A stretch of DNA of 64,000 bases from Meandrina meandrites. Its lineage: Eukaryota; Cnidaria; Anthozoa; Scleractinia; Meandrinidae. The DNA is taken from assembly GCA_963693305.1 (NCBI GenBank), contig OY855908.1, positions 20,824,493 to 20,888,492 on the forward strand, read 5' to 3'. The notes beneath the pieces were generated by a model. The model worked only from the letters and a program-made list of their open reading frames with translations. It was not told the DNA's origin and searched no databases. Below are positions 10,990 to 23,029 of the stretch, piece after piece. Position 1 is the stretch's first letter. Each line of letters starts with the position of its first letter. Both the position numbers and the translations under genes were made by a program.

Positions 10990-11400
10990 TTATCTAATCG
11001 TTTATCTTCTGTTATTGAAACGGCATTGAAACGATACATACAATTGTTGTGCAAAACTCACGTAGCAATCATAGTCTTTTTTAGGATGCTCGTTTTTGTC
11101 CAACCTTTTTCAACGCAATTCTCCAACGAACCTTCAACATGCCAAATGCTCGTTCCACTACAGATCGTAGCGCACCGAACTTTAGGTTTTAAAATTTCTC
11201 TGCTCCTGAGTCAGGCGTCCTCTGTCCGGGTAGGGTTTCACTAGCCAGTTCGTTAGTGAATAGCCACTGTCGCCAGCTAAAAGGGGCCTTATTTCTGTTC
11301 CATTTATATTGCCTGTTGGACCACTAAGAATTTGCGTTCGCTGCAAGTTCATAAATCAAACACTCTCTCCTAATTGTCTCAACCATTCCATTTAAAAAAT
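10990..11400 (-). pseudogene. Harbinger-type DDE transposase remnant
   Basis: Read on the minus strand, the segment gives LLAGDSGYSLTNWLVKPYP, then, after a frame break and stops, SVVERAFGMLKVRWRI and a final VLHNNC. These are the third-acidic-residue region and C-terminus of DDE_Tnp_4/Harbinger transposases (GDSGYP...LKPY...R..VERAFG.LK.RW...CVLHN). Frame breaks and loss of the N-terminal half make it inactive. Confidence 0.65.
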
Positions 11401-11640
11401 GTACAAAAATTTCATCTAATAAATAAAACTGCTCAAATTTAATACATCTCTTTCATTGCTTTACATTCTACGCCGTGATTTTCCCTTAAATTAAAGTACA
11501 ATTCTGTTCAACTAAAAAGCCATTCATGATAATAAACACTCCCAACCGACAAATGATTACAATAAACCAGCAGAAAAGCAAAAAACTTTCAATGCAGCAA
11601 TATTTTTGAACTCCTACTTATAAACAAAAATTATTTGTTC
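11401..11640. other. Unassigned AT-rich stretch
   Basis: Nothing recognised; may be decayed Harbinger sequence. Confidence 0.4.
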
Positions 11641-11654
11641 TTTCACAACACGCA

Positions 11655-11765
11655 CAAAATCCGGCGGCCTCACAAAGCAAATATTGACATGGCGGGAAAA
11701 ATATTGACATGGCGGGAAAATTCCGCGGCCTCTCCGCGGCCTCACAAAGCAAACGCGCATGGAAT
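11655..11765. repeat. Short direct duplications
   Basis: The words ATATTGACATGGCGGGAAAA and CGGCCTCACAAAGCAAA are each repeated in direct orientation within about 100 bp. Confidence 0.6.
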
Positions 11766-11889
11766 GCACCGTCTCCCCATCGCATATTCTCGTGTCGTCA
11801 TGACAACGTCATGACGGCACGAGACAAAAACTGGTTACACAATAATCTGCAAAGAGTCCCGTGGTGTATCCAACAAACGCGGCTAACAA

Positions 11890-12065
11890 GGGATTTTTTT
11901 TTTTTTTTTTTTTGGGGGGGGGGGGGGGGGTATTTTTGGTCCAGGGATTTTTTTGGGTAATGTCGGGAGACTTAGGGATTTTTTTGGGTGCTGAGTTTTG
12001 CCTCCATTCGATTATCCCCGTCATTTACAAGCCGGAGTACCCCCCGATGGGTATTGTAGAACGCC
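11890..12065. repeat. Low-complexity T/G repeat (copy 2)
   Basis: A T18-G17 run is followed by spaced copies of GGGATTTTTTTGGGT, then CCCCGTCATTTACAAGCCGG. It is related to the block at 1841-2010, but the unique segment is in the opposite orientation. Confidence 0.5.
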
Positions 12066-12489
12066 ATCTTGTTCTCAACTCAAACCTCATTTCCTCGACG
12101 ACAAGGGAGGAATAGGTGAGAGAGCCTGGGCACGAGGTTGTCTTGTTCTTTCTTTTTCAGAAACGACTTTAGTTTATGCCAAATAAGATGCTTTCTCGTG
12201 CTTTTAAGGAACATCAGGTGAATCAGGCAGTTCATCGCGAAAAACAAGGTATTCCCATAAGTTAATCTTTTTCTGCTTCCCAATAAACCACTGCGAAGAA
12301 GTTTATAGCTACCCTCGGTGTTACAGTAAGCTAAAAGTGTTTTCGTTTGTCATTCCATCGATCTTGTGTTTGATTTTTTTTTTCTGTGATGGGACTCGGA
12401 GAATGGGTACAGTGGAACCTCAAACTTAAACGATAGAACGCCACTACTCCCAAATGCTATATATTTTTAAAGGACACTGCTAATCCCGA
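12066..12489. other. Unassigned non-coding stretch
   Basis: No feature recognised. Confidence 0.4.
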
Positions 12490-12668
12490 TGTTACTAATC
12501 GAACTGTTCGGTAATCGAACTTGATCGAACTGAATCGAACTTAATCGAACGATTTGGTTCGATTAGTTCGATAATCCAACAGAATCGAACCCAAAAATTT
12601 GTGTGAGAGAGTTCGATTCCGTTCGATTTCCGAACTAATCGAACCAAATCGAACTTAATCGAACACAA
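12490..12668. repeat. ATCGAAC-rich repeat with both orientations
   Basis: About fifteen copies of AATCGAAC or its complement GTTCGATT with short spacers, arranged partly head-to-head so that the block can fold on itself. It shares its core with the 9-bp repeat at 1129-1177. Confidence 0.65.
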
Positions 12669-14970
12669 AAGACAAATCTTAAATTCACCCTCATACAACC
12701 AGATAATTGACCAGTCTGTCTAAGTAGCAGTAACAAATGAATAAAATTTTTATTTATGTATATAGACTTTCGGCAAAAAAATCCTGAAACGCAAAGTTCA
12801 ACAGACAATAGAAGATAAATCTTCCTTCACTCTAGTTCTATCAGTTCATGTTATGATTTGGTTAAATCAACCTATGGAGTCCCAAGTAGTCTGCGTGGCT
12901 GGCGATTTCGTCAGAAAGCACGCGTGGGAGATAACTGCGAAGACTCGCCTTCTTTCACTTTGCCGATTGTTTCTAGAGACTTTGCTGCTCGCTCGCTCCC
13001 CAACAAAACCGTCAGCTGTGCACACTAACCCAAGCAAAATATTATAAACTGAAACAATGCTAAGAAATGATTTCACGTTATTTGACATAAGTTAACCTAA
13101 TTGCAAAAAACCCATCCTTGAAAGCGGAATTCGTTACTTAAGATTATGAGATCTAGATAACGTGAGATAAATGAAACCGCCATACTTGCAAGGAAAGCAA
13201 TTAAAATTTGCAACAGAGCCGTTAACAGTATCGCAATCTCTAAAAAAAATTCAGCATAAAAGGTCGCTCAACAGCTTAACACATGCAAAAAATCCTTCAA
13301 TGAACTTAAACATGTTCACATCTACATGAGGTGGCTAGAAAAAAAAACAATATAATAATCAATGTCTTTAGCAAGCGATGCCGTCTGTTGAGCAACTGCT
13401 CTGAGCCATCACTCAAGGTCCAAGTGCAGATGATGAGAATGAAAGCCAGAAACCTATCGAGAGCCTTAAATCAAATTGGAATACAGAACACGTTGAAAGG
13501 AACCGAAGAAATAAGCGACTAAGAATATGCAGCCGGCAGAATAACCCCGAGATAAAACGATTTGCATTTGAAGTGCGCGTGTAGTGATGTTTTTGTGCTC
13601 GTGCGGGGAAAATGTCGCAAGTAAACTATTTATTTTCCCCTCCATTTATCGGCACAAACTGGTTCCCTCCGCATTCATTTGTTCCAACCCCGGTATTACC
13701 ATCCTTCCACAACCTCACCTCGGCACAAAAACATGTTTTGCTGCCTATCGCGGAAAAATTTCGCGTGTTGTTTTTTAGTACAATCCAGACCAAACACAAT
13801 AGCCAATCAACAACGTATTGTAATCTGGCATTACGAGGGGCGTTGGAATACGACTTGTCATGACTTGTCCTGCCTTGAGGCAGGACATCGGCCCCTTTGA
13901 AGATTTGTCCGTTTTGACAAAATTTGCCTTTGTCCAACAAGTCGTTCGCACTTGTTTTTGCGATTGTTTGACAAAATGTATCGCGCGTGCAACGCGGGCC
14001 AATCATAAGACAACTGCTTCTTTGTTTTCCTGAATTGTTCGACAAGTTCTAGGTCTCAAAAAACGTATTCGCACTTGTTTTCTGTAACAAGTGACATATT
14101 AATGATCAAATCTACCAATTGTTACAAAATTTGTCCGCTAGTGCGAATTGGCCCTAAGGTATCGATCAGTAAGGGGAAATGTGATATACATATTTTGCAT
14201 AATTTTACTTTTTTAAGTGGCTGGATAAATCTTAAGGTAATCTTTCAAAAAAAATCCTGGAAAAAATGTTTTATCTGCTTCTAGTTATTGTGCGAGAAAT
14301 ATCTTTTGCAATGTTAATTGGTTAATTGAACATTGACAAGTTCTGTCAAATAGCCTGACAAGAAGTCACATGAGTTGACATGCGATTTGTGTGCCATAAT
14401 CAATGCACCCGGCACCAATGTCTTTGAAGAAGAAAAAGCTATAAAAAGGGAGCCCAATTCAAATTAAAGAAGGCAAAAAAACTTTTGACACATTGTGGCC
14501 ACTATATTAGCATTTGAAATTTTACAGGTCAGTTGCCCAATCTTCAAAATTATGACCAGTTTTCATTTTGGTATTGTATAAACCATTATGAACTGAGGGC
14601 CTGATAAATTTCAGGTTTTATTGAGGCTAGAGTTCATGATGGTAATTCTGTTCGGTATCTCTGTTCTGCTAGCTTTGCCACATGGTGGCATAGGCTATTG
14701 GCATGGGATCAAAGGCCATTATGTATTTGGAAGAGGTCCTTTAGGTGCCGTTATCAGCTTTTAAATGTAAATTTGTTAAATCCAGAAAGTGAGCTCCAGT
14801 GATCTGGAAGCCAAAGTGTTCACATGTCATGTTCTAAACAGACTGAATTGAGGTCTAATTCTTCGCCAAAGTGTTGCTAGATAATACTGGACAATAATTG
14901 TTGGCTATTTGACCAAGCATGAGTTCCAAAAAACTGACCTTCTTTGGGGCCATGAAAAGGAGACCACATG
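12669..14970. other. Unassigned non-coding stretch
   Basis: Several short open frames but none with recognisable protein content. Words such as TTTGTC...GACAAA around 13900-14150 hint at an old transposon whose ends I could not define. Confidence 0.4.
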
Positions 14971-14974
14971 TAGG

Positions 14975-15930
14975 ACAGGTACAACATAGGCAAATTAAAT
15001 ATCTAATTACTTCAGCTGAAACTACAGTCTTCATCAGGGGTAAAAGTGATGTGAAAAAGTTTATATAAACATGTAGTACTCGGGGGAATTATGCAAATAA
15101 AGTAAAGGTGGCTCCGTATTTATTCCATGCACACGTCCATGAAAAATAATAATATGGAACTCCAGTTAACTGAATATTTTTAATGATAATTGCATTTAGT
15201 AAAACATTTTGGTAATTGTTTTTTGCTAAATTTGTTTCAAAAGTGACGTCCAGTTAAATGCCAATATCATTAAAAAATCTTTCTTCAGTTAAATGGAATT
15301 TCATATTAATATTATTAGCAAATGATAGGTAAACATTTTCTCAAAGTTTCACAGCCATCGCGTCAAAGCCTAAAAAGTTATAACCCGAAGTTTGTCATGG
15401 GAAAGTGTGCCCAGAATAACTATCAAGTCTTGTCACCAGCTAAAGCTTAAACCAAATACTCATGTGGCAAATGAATGCCTTTGTTGCAGTTCAGTGCATC
15501 CCTGCAGGTGTTTATTTCCCACGTTTTTAAAAGGTGATGGTTGTGCCAATTTGCACTTGTGCATATCATTTTTGAGGAGTTAACCCAAGAGACAGAGTGG
15601 CTGCCATGTGAACAATAATATTATAACAATATAATGGTCAGCCAAAGCTGTCTTTTGTGGCTGCTTATGTTTTTTCTGGTGTTCCTTCAACTGGGTAGCA
15701 ATTTTGCATTTGGTTTCTCCCATGGATGTAGCTCTTATCACAATCGTGGCAGGGAATAAAATAAATGGCACCACATGGCATCTTTTGGAAACGGATCTTT
15801 GGTTTAGGAAATAAACTGCCAATGGTCTGATGGTGTTTTTTACCACCTTGATGTTATATTTGATTAAAATCCATTTGATGGGTTCCATTGTACCTTTGGT
15901 GTAGGGTAAAATACACAAGGTTTTTTCAAT
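14975..15930 (-). pseudogene. Penelope-like element remnant (GIY-YIG region)
   Basis: The minus-strand frame 15580-15918 reads LPYTKGTMEPIKWIL...MGETKCKIATQLKEHQKKHK, ending with ALADHY. This is the linker and GIY-YIG region of a Penelope-like protein with decayed catalytic spacing (the GIY and YIG motifs are not intact). The 3' side contains AGCTGAAACTACAGTCTTCA (about 15015-15035), like the tail of such elements. It is older and of a different subfamily from the 9-kb copy. Confidence 0.55.
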
Positions 15931-15986
15931 GTCCTGTACATGTGCAGGTGTAGACTAGACGTAGACAGGTGCAGAAGTGATGATTG

Positions 15987-16475
15987 AGGGTCCCCTATAC
16001 TTTTTACGTGAAGCGTGATTGGAGTAATTTATTTTTCCGTGAAACATGATTGAAGCTTTTATTTTTTCGTGATTCGTGATTGCCAATTTCAAGATCTTTT
16101 CACGTGCACGTGGAAGCAATTTTTAACTTAAACGTGACCCGTGAACGAAGAGTTGAATTAGACGTGATTGGTGAAATATCATATCTTGTTCGTGGCTTAA
16201 TTATCAATTCTTTCAGTGTTCTAGTAAATGTACGTCTTTGTTTTCAGCTCTGTGGTTAGGTTTTGAACAGATGAAACTTTGTAAGCTATCGAGACATGAT
16301 ATGCAACACTCAAATCAAATTTTTGCGGTTTTACGCCTTCTGAGCGCTTAAGTCTAAACTGGGATCGCCTTGATTTTTGCGTGAACATGAAAACATTTTG
16401 GTTATTATTCGTGACGCGTGAAAAGGCCAAATATTTTTACATGATTCAGTTTTGCAAAGGGGTATAGGGGACCCT
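15987..16475. mobile_element. 489-bp hAT-like MITE with CGTGA-rich interior
   Basis: Ends AGGGTCCCCTATAC (15987-16000) and reverse complement (16462-16475). The flanks GATGATTG (15979-15986) and CATGATTG (16476-16483) look like an 8-bp target duplication with one mismatch, consistent with a hAT-type element. The interior is filled with CGTGA and CGTGATT words near both ends, as in subterminal transposase-binding repeats. Confidence 0.75.
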
Positions 16476-16483
16476 CATGATTG

Positions 16484-17226
16484 TGGTGTAGTCTACCATC
16501 AGTAATAAATCACTTTGGGTAGCCATTTGCTTTGGGATTTTTCTTTCCTTAGAGGGTTTCCCCAGTTGGTGTTGCTTAAGGCCTTGATCCTCAAGACCAA
16601 TCTGGCATGGTTACACCTGCCAGGAACACAAGGTTCCTGTCAGCATAACCCAGCTGTGGGTTGATACAGCACACAAGCCTCCCCATCATGACAAGGCACA
16701 ACACCAATTGAAGGGGAAGATGATCACATTTACATTCCTCATATTTACAATTCTTTCTGCTGATTTGCTGCATCTTGTATCTGTATAATTTAGGGCCGTA
16801 TATATTTCATAATTATGATGTTCCAATGTCAAGCAATTTTTAGTGCCGAATGCACTATTGTGATAGTTGTTGGGGCTGTCGTCTGCTGAAAGAACAGGAA
16901 ACTTTGCAGTAAACGCATGCACAGAAGATAAGTCTAGGTTACAGTCTTGAACTCTCACGGACGTCACATGCCTTTCTCTGCGGTACGATTGTTGTAGACT
17001 TTGTGGTGCCAAGTTAAAACCACAGTTAATTAAATTAGACTTTATGGCGTCGCAGTGCTTTGTGTGAAATAATTCTTTATTCTTCATAAACCAAGAAAAC
17101 CTTTCCGTTAATCAGTGTTTTAACTGGTTTTATTATTGACAGTAAAGCAACTGCTATCGAACTCTCCCAGAACTTGCAGTGTTCATGAAAAAAAAAATCA
17201 ACAACAGCTTCTCACTGCAGAGCTCT
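16484..17226. other. Unassigned non-coding stretch
   Basis: No supported feature; the minus-strand ORF at 16686-17087 has no recognisable content. Confidence 0.4.
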
Positions 17227-17373
17227 GGCCCCAGTTGTTCAAAGGGTGGATAACGCTATCCACCGGATAAATCGCTATCCAGTGGATAGTGTAGTTCGTT
17301 TTGCTAACACTTATCCGCTGGATAGTGATTTATCTGGTGGATAGAGTTATCCACCCTTTGAACAACTGGGGCC
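17227..17373. mobile_element. 147-bp palindromic MITE
   Basis: A nearly perfect palindrome: GGCCCCAGTTGTTCAAAGGG at the left end and its reverse complement at the right, with ATCC/GGAT-rich arms meeting near 17300. The whole element can fold into one hairpin. Similar CAGTTGTTCAAA-ended palindromes are widespread in marine invertebrate genomes. Confidence 0.85.
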
Positions 17374-17750
17374 TGGTAAATATCAGAAACAGTACCTTCG
17401 TAATTAAATATGCAAAAAATTGTACCGGGATGTTTGGCGCAAATTTTCTATCAACCATAAAACAAATATTTCAGCTGTGCTGCACTTTTAAAACCCTTTC
17501 GAAAGTTATGTTTTTAGATTTGATCCATCTGTTACTTTTCGAGAAACATCTTTCGTAACAGTTGAATTGAAACATCGCACATCGTGTTGAAAGTCAGTCA
17601 AGCGGAAAGACGAGACAACCTATTACGGATTGCGCTGTTTGGCCGAAAGTGTGACAGCTCAGACAACCGGAAGCGGCTTGGGATTTCGAGGCATTCAGAA
17701 GCGTGTGTAGGAATCGAATTTTAACCAGCTGAAGTTTGAATTCATGGGAA
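17374..17750. other. Unassigned non-coding stretch
   Basis: Nothing recognised. Confidence 0.4.
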
Positions 17751-18326
17751 TTTTAGTTTTCTGGTTTCTTGATCCCAACAATAATTCAATAGTTAAAATA
17801 GCGAGTAATAACAAAATAGTGGAAAAAGTATGTTTGAAAGGAAAACAGAAGTATCATTTGACATACTTTGAAGTGAAAAACAAAAGTATCGGGTTACAGT
17901 GTTTTGCAGGAAAAAATATAATGTTGCAAACGAAAAAGGTTGTGTTACGGTAGTAAAGATAAGCGTTAAGTATCACGTCTGGCGTTTTAACGTCAAAGTG
18001 AAATAAGATAAACAAACAAACTACATAAATCACCATACTTTTAGTTTTCTGGTTTCTTGATCCCAACAATAATTCAATAGTTAAAATAGCGAGTAATAAC
18101 AAAATAGTGGAAAAAGTATGTTTGAAAGGAAAACAGAAGTATCATTTGACATACTTTGAAGTGAAAAACAAAAGTATCGGGTTACAGTGTTTTGCAGGAA
18201 AAAATATAATGTTGCAAACGAAAAAGGTTGTGTTACGGTAGTAAAGATAAGCGTTAAGTATCACGTCTGGCGTTTTAACGTCAAAGTGAAATAAGATAAA
18301 CAAACAAACTACATAAATCACCATAC
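17751..18326. repeat. Perfect 288-bp tandem duplication (two copies)
   Basis: 17751-18038 is repeated, by eye without a difference, as 18039-18326. The only long frame (17744-17953) starts outside the first copy and is not preserved by the second, so it is probably not coding. Confidence 0.9.
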
Positions 18327-19399
18327 TTTTAATTAATCAGCCACTTCGCATTCTTCACTGTCCTTTGAGTCTCTGAGTTAAAATTTTAATATGAGTTTCC
18401 CTGACAACAATTTTACGTAATTTTATCTGAAATATGTTTTACTCATGTGATCAGCCGCCATATTTAGTTTTATTTGCAAATATAAAATACAATTTTTGCA
18501 TTAAAATAAGTTTAATTCCCAGAGGAATGGCTTGGTAGACCAATATGGTTGCTGTTTCTTTGTTTTGGAACCACAGTATGGCTGCCTTGATGTCATATGA
18601 AAACGCTCTGTACATGTTGTACTTTCTATAATTATACTTAGAATTCATGAAATTATGAGGATAATGTGACATTTTTTTTAAATTTATACATACAGAGCAT
18701 TTGAGACGAGAAGCTGTGGTAGCATCTTCAAGATTAACATACAAACTTATGGACACTCTTAACACTGGGTGAGTGAAGTACCGGTAACATAACGGGGAGG
18801 GGTGGTGGGGGGTGACTCTTCACCATAGATCCAGGGCAGTTGCTAATGGATACCTAAATACTGTGTTTTGTGGCAAGCAATTCTGGAACTTTTTTTTAAT
18901 TGTCTTGGCTGGTACAACAGTTGTCGGTGCAATAGCTTTTGTAGACAACGCCGTGTCGTTGTAATGCATGTTTCCTTCAAAAAAATCATGCTGCTTTTTT
19001 CTCCAACGGGTTCACTTCCATGTTCAGTTATAAATACATATTCCGGTAGCAAAGATGAATCACCGAAGGAATATATCACCATGATGAAATGGCTGTCAAT
19101 TTAACAGAACTTTTAAATATTTTCGCAAAGGCAAACACACTGATCAAATTAGCAAATTGACAAACAAAAGCGCTAAAACTAAGGATAAGAGAAAGTTATT
19201 AACGTCTGATCAACAAATACGGCTTATTATTTTTTATCCAACTGAAGCACATTTTCATTCAGGAATACAAGTGCTATGCTCTTATCTGTCTTATATCTAA
19301 GTATTTGCTAAAAATAAAGTGTTATCAAATCTCATTTAGCAAGCAATAAAATTTTCATACTGATCTTGGCTCGGTGTTGTGGTTCAGTTTTGCAGCAAT
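18327..19399. other. Unassigned non-coding stretch
   Basis: No feature recognised; a G-rich GGGGAGGGGTGGTGGGGGG tract at about 18795-18813. Confidence 0.4.
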
Positions 19400-19403
19400 T
19401 TAA

Positions 19404-20273
19404 GGTTACCGTATACCTTCAGATCGACAATTTTTCCCGAAATCGGATTTTTACATCCAAGTAATAGTCCAAGTGTGATCTTTCATTTAAAAAAAAAAGT
19501 TTTGAAAAAGAGTGAATATCGGCGGAGAAATGAGCATATTTCATTTTTGACCGGAAGTAAAAATTCTTCTTTAGAGTGAAACCCATATGACGTGTATGCA
19601 CTCAACCGAGACGGTTTTCACGGGAAGTGTCACGAGAGCCGCCGTTCTCGCGTACTGATTGGCCTTGTTATTCGAGAAGGTGTTGCAAGCTTCATGTGGG
19701 CGGCGTTTGTTTGCATTGCAAGATATTTTTTTGAGCGCTGTTTTCTGAAATCAATTTTTTGCTTTGAACGCGACACTTTAAAGAGCTACAACTCCAAAGG
19801 AATTTGCCCCTTCTACTTCAAATTTGGCGAGCAGCTAGTTTAACATGTTAATAACAAAAACATGTCAGCGATTTTTTTATTTTTGTCTACTTTTTATCCT
19901 GGAGCGATTTTTGTATGATCACTCCCATGTGTTTTGGCCCTATTTGCGATATGTCTTGTATCTTTTTATTGCAATTGAAAATGACAAAACACCGACATGT
20001 TTTCTTAGTGCTTGGGGTCCGGAAACCAAGGAACAAATCAAATTAGCGAAATACTAAATGCACTTTGACTTGAAGCCTTCAAAAGGCGACTCAGGCGCTC
20101 GTGTTTCGAGGTTCCTAAAAGATTGACATTTCATACTACTACAAAATGGTTTTTATAGATTGAAAGCCAGCTCAATAAGCTTTAATTTGATATAGGGTTT
20201 TAGCTGCCTACAATTTATTCCGACTGCGCTGTATCGTTTAGACGCGAGACACCCCCAAAGGTATATGGTAACC
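19404..20273. mobile_element. 870-bp non-autonomous TTAA-type DNA transposon
   Basis: TTAA flanks both ends (19400-19403 and 20274-20277). The termini GGTTACCGTATACCTT and AAGGTATATGGTAACC are inverted repeats with one mismatch. TTAA duplications are typical of piggyBac and Kolobok; the GG-type termini favour Kolobok. Interior ORFs show no transposase motif. Confidence 0.7.
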
Positions 20274-20277
20274 TTAA

Positions 20278-21593
20278 GTCATTAGCGTGTGAAGAAATTG
20301 TAAATCTTTACTGGAAATTATTCACTTTTCTGTTGGAAGAAAGTAGAACTTGTTCAGATCAGAAACATTTTATTTCGAGGTGGAATTACGGTAATTGCAC
20401 GAGCTGTTAAACATCATCGATCGTCGTGTCACGCAATTTTGTGAATCTGTTGATACAAACTTTGGCCAAAATAGTCACAAAATGGAGAATGTTGGTTAAT
20501 GTTTTTTTGCCAAAGTAAGAAAACAATAATGTTTTACTTTTCATTTATCCAGAATTTCTTTCCTGTTAGGTTTTTTTGGGGGCCTCAGGTGATTGTATAT
20601 ATATATTAATATTTGGTTTTTTACACAATTGTGCAATCCCGCACAATTCCCGCACAATCGCCATTTTTTACCACACAATTTGCCTCCCAAAACCCACACA
20701 ATTTTCTTTTTTTCCTGCACCTTGTCAGAAGGCCTGATATATGGTGTTCTTTATCTATTGGTGCTGATTTTGATTTTTGAAATATCTATATGCTGTTTGA
20801 GTTTTAAGGTGTTTTCTGTTCTGTCATGTGACTTGTCAAATAAGGCTGTAATTTAAAACTCTCAAAGGACTCTTCAGATGAATGAACCTGTGCAAAAAGC
20901 TTAAGAGCGTCTGACTCTAATTTTCGAGAAATCACCATCAAAAGTGAAAAATCGAATTTTTTCATATTCAGTCAAAAGAAACCCTTTGGTGAACTTTTTA
21001 CGAAAATTACAATAAAACTTTCCAGAGTTTTCGTTTTTGAGAAATTCGGCAAAATGTGAAATGCCGTGTTCCTATCACAACCCTTAGTAAATTTTGCCGA
21101 AAAATGGTGCGTATTATCGAAATTATCTTTGGCAGGCATTTAGGGCATCCAAAGTACAACACAAAAATGTAAAAATATTGCAAGAACATAGGAAGTCATG
21201 TGGGTCAGCTCCGCCCCTTTTTTGGCTTGGCTTCTGATTAATTGACAGGGTCAGAAACGAACCGTTTGCATGTTTCAGGGACAGGACATCAAAACAACAA
21301 ACCGGAAAAAGTGCCCAAAATATTTATTTTTTTTGCCTAAAATGCTTACAATGCGGGACGTTTTTGCCTCGCTTTCATGTTAGGATGCTTTCATGTCACA
21401 TGATAGGGGAATGGCAGCTACTTTCTTTTATTAGGTGTTTTGAAATGGCTCTATGGCTAAGCAAGCGTTTGTATGGTATAGAACCAGAAATTGAAAAGGC
21501 TAGTAAGAAGAGAAATGGAAAAGGGCAAAAATATAGCAAGCCAATTAGATGCCCTTGTTTAAATGACAATAATAATTAGGATAAAAAAGTTAA
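20278..21593. other. Unassigned non-coding stretch
   Basis: A cluster of CACAATT words at 20625-20705 may be a remnant of subterminal repeats. Otherwise nothing recognised. Confidence 0.4.
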
Positions 21594-22842
21594 CACGTTC
21601 GCACGGTCCTAACTCGACACGCTTATCGTGCGATTATGCAAATTAAAACAATTGATTTCCAGCAACGTGCTTGTGGCCTTTGTTTGCATCTGGCTAACAC
21701 GGTAGAGCTTTGTTTTATAACACGGTAGATTGACACGGTTATTTCCAACACGGTAGATTTCTTAACACGCTAAGCTTCTTAACACGGTAGATTTCTTAAC
21801 ACGCTAGACTTCTTAACATGGAAGATCTTAACACGCTAGACTACTCAACTCTCTTTCTTCCTCACCGAGTACATTCAAAAAGTAGATCTGGAAATCCTTT
21901 TTTATAGCGAAACATTACGAAAAGGAATTGTTTGACAAACTACGTGTTTAGCAAAGTTTGTAGACTGCAAGCAGTCCCTCTTTCGTTTAGTCCGGTAAGC
22001 AAAAAGCTAAATTTCAAGATCGAAACGGGTCGGCATTCTGGCGGTTCGAGTGTGCTACCTTTCGCTTTGCTTTGATAGTTGTGAGCAATTTTAGAATTAG
22101 CATATTATGCTTATTTTCAAAGCTCACATGAATATGTAATATAAGATTGATAAAACAATAAACATTTGACAATTTTAGATCATTTTATTTATTTTCAGTC
22201 ATATCCTAAGCTTTGGCTACCTGTGCATGAAAATGACAAGGCGTCGTTATCCGACCTAGGGATCCCGGGGTCGAAAAAATTGTTTCATGTTGTAAGTTTC
22301 ATGCCTGGAACAGCTGCTTGGAGTAAATGATTTATTGTTCAAGCTCGAACAACTTGACTTCTAAACTTCAAAACAAGAATTTAAGTTCCTGGAAACTAAA
22401 GATGGTCGCGTCTCAGTCATGCTTCGTCGTACACGAATGCTGGTTTTAAATAGCTTTACCACCAAAATCATAAACCGTCCGTGGTTTTGACTAGCAAAGT
22501 GGGAAACGGGAAATTTCTGGTGTAAAATATCAGAATATCCGAGCTTTCCCTTATGGAATTGGAAACAGCTAAGCTCCCCTGGTAAGTACGAGCAATAGTG
22601 ATGAAATTGCTCGATCATTTCCCTCCCAGGGAAGTTATGGTTTGTTGACACGGTCATCGTGTCAACATTTTGCACGCATTGACACGGTGACCGTGTCACC
22701 GAAACACGATTAACGTGTCTTAACACGCTGCTTTGTTTTAAGCGTGCGAGGAAAAACAATAGCTTTGCTACTAATGAGGAAAGTAACTTACACGGTGCTA
22801 CCGTGTTGAGACACGCATCTTTTGTTTAAACGTGCGAACGTG
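21594..22842. mobile_element. 1.25-kb element with ACACGGT/ACACGCT subterminal repeat clusters
   Basis: CACGTTCGCACG at 21594-21605 and its reverse complement at 22831-22842 define the ends. At least seven TAACACGG/TAACACGC words lie at 21700-21840, and another cluster, including ACACGGT...ACCGTGT pairs, at 22640-22820. Both clusters sit just inside the ends. The interior, with a 132-codon minus-strand frame at 22361-22759, shows no known domain. Probably a non-autonomous DNA transposon. Confidence 0.6.
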
Positions 22843-22899
22843 CCGTGCGCGTGCGTTCACCTTATTCCCTGTTTTCCGTGGAGGGTCACATATATTATT

Positions 22900-23012
22900 G
22901 TATATCTCAGTTTTTAATTGTAAATAGGAAGGCCACAGGTTTATTAGCTTCATAACTATTTATAAGTGCTACCCTCTATAAATAAAGACACTACTACTAC
23001 TACTACTTCTAC
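22900..23012 (+). mobile_element. LINE 3' tail with (ACT)n
   Basis: An AT-rich tail reading AAGTGCTACCCTCTATAAAT then AAAGAC(ACT)n, typical of a LINE 3' end with a trinucleotide tail. No coding part of this copy is present. Confidence 0.5.
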
Positions 23013-23029
23013 TAAGATCAAATGGCAAG

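Noticed and set aside
17744..17953. 69-residue protein in the tandem duplication
   Set aside because: No recognisable motif, the frame starts outside the duplicated unit and is not preserved in the second copy.
22361..22759. 132-residue minus-strand frame as a transposase
   Set aside because: No DDE, zinc-finger or helix-turn-helix pattern could be seen.
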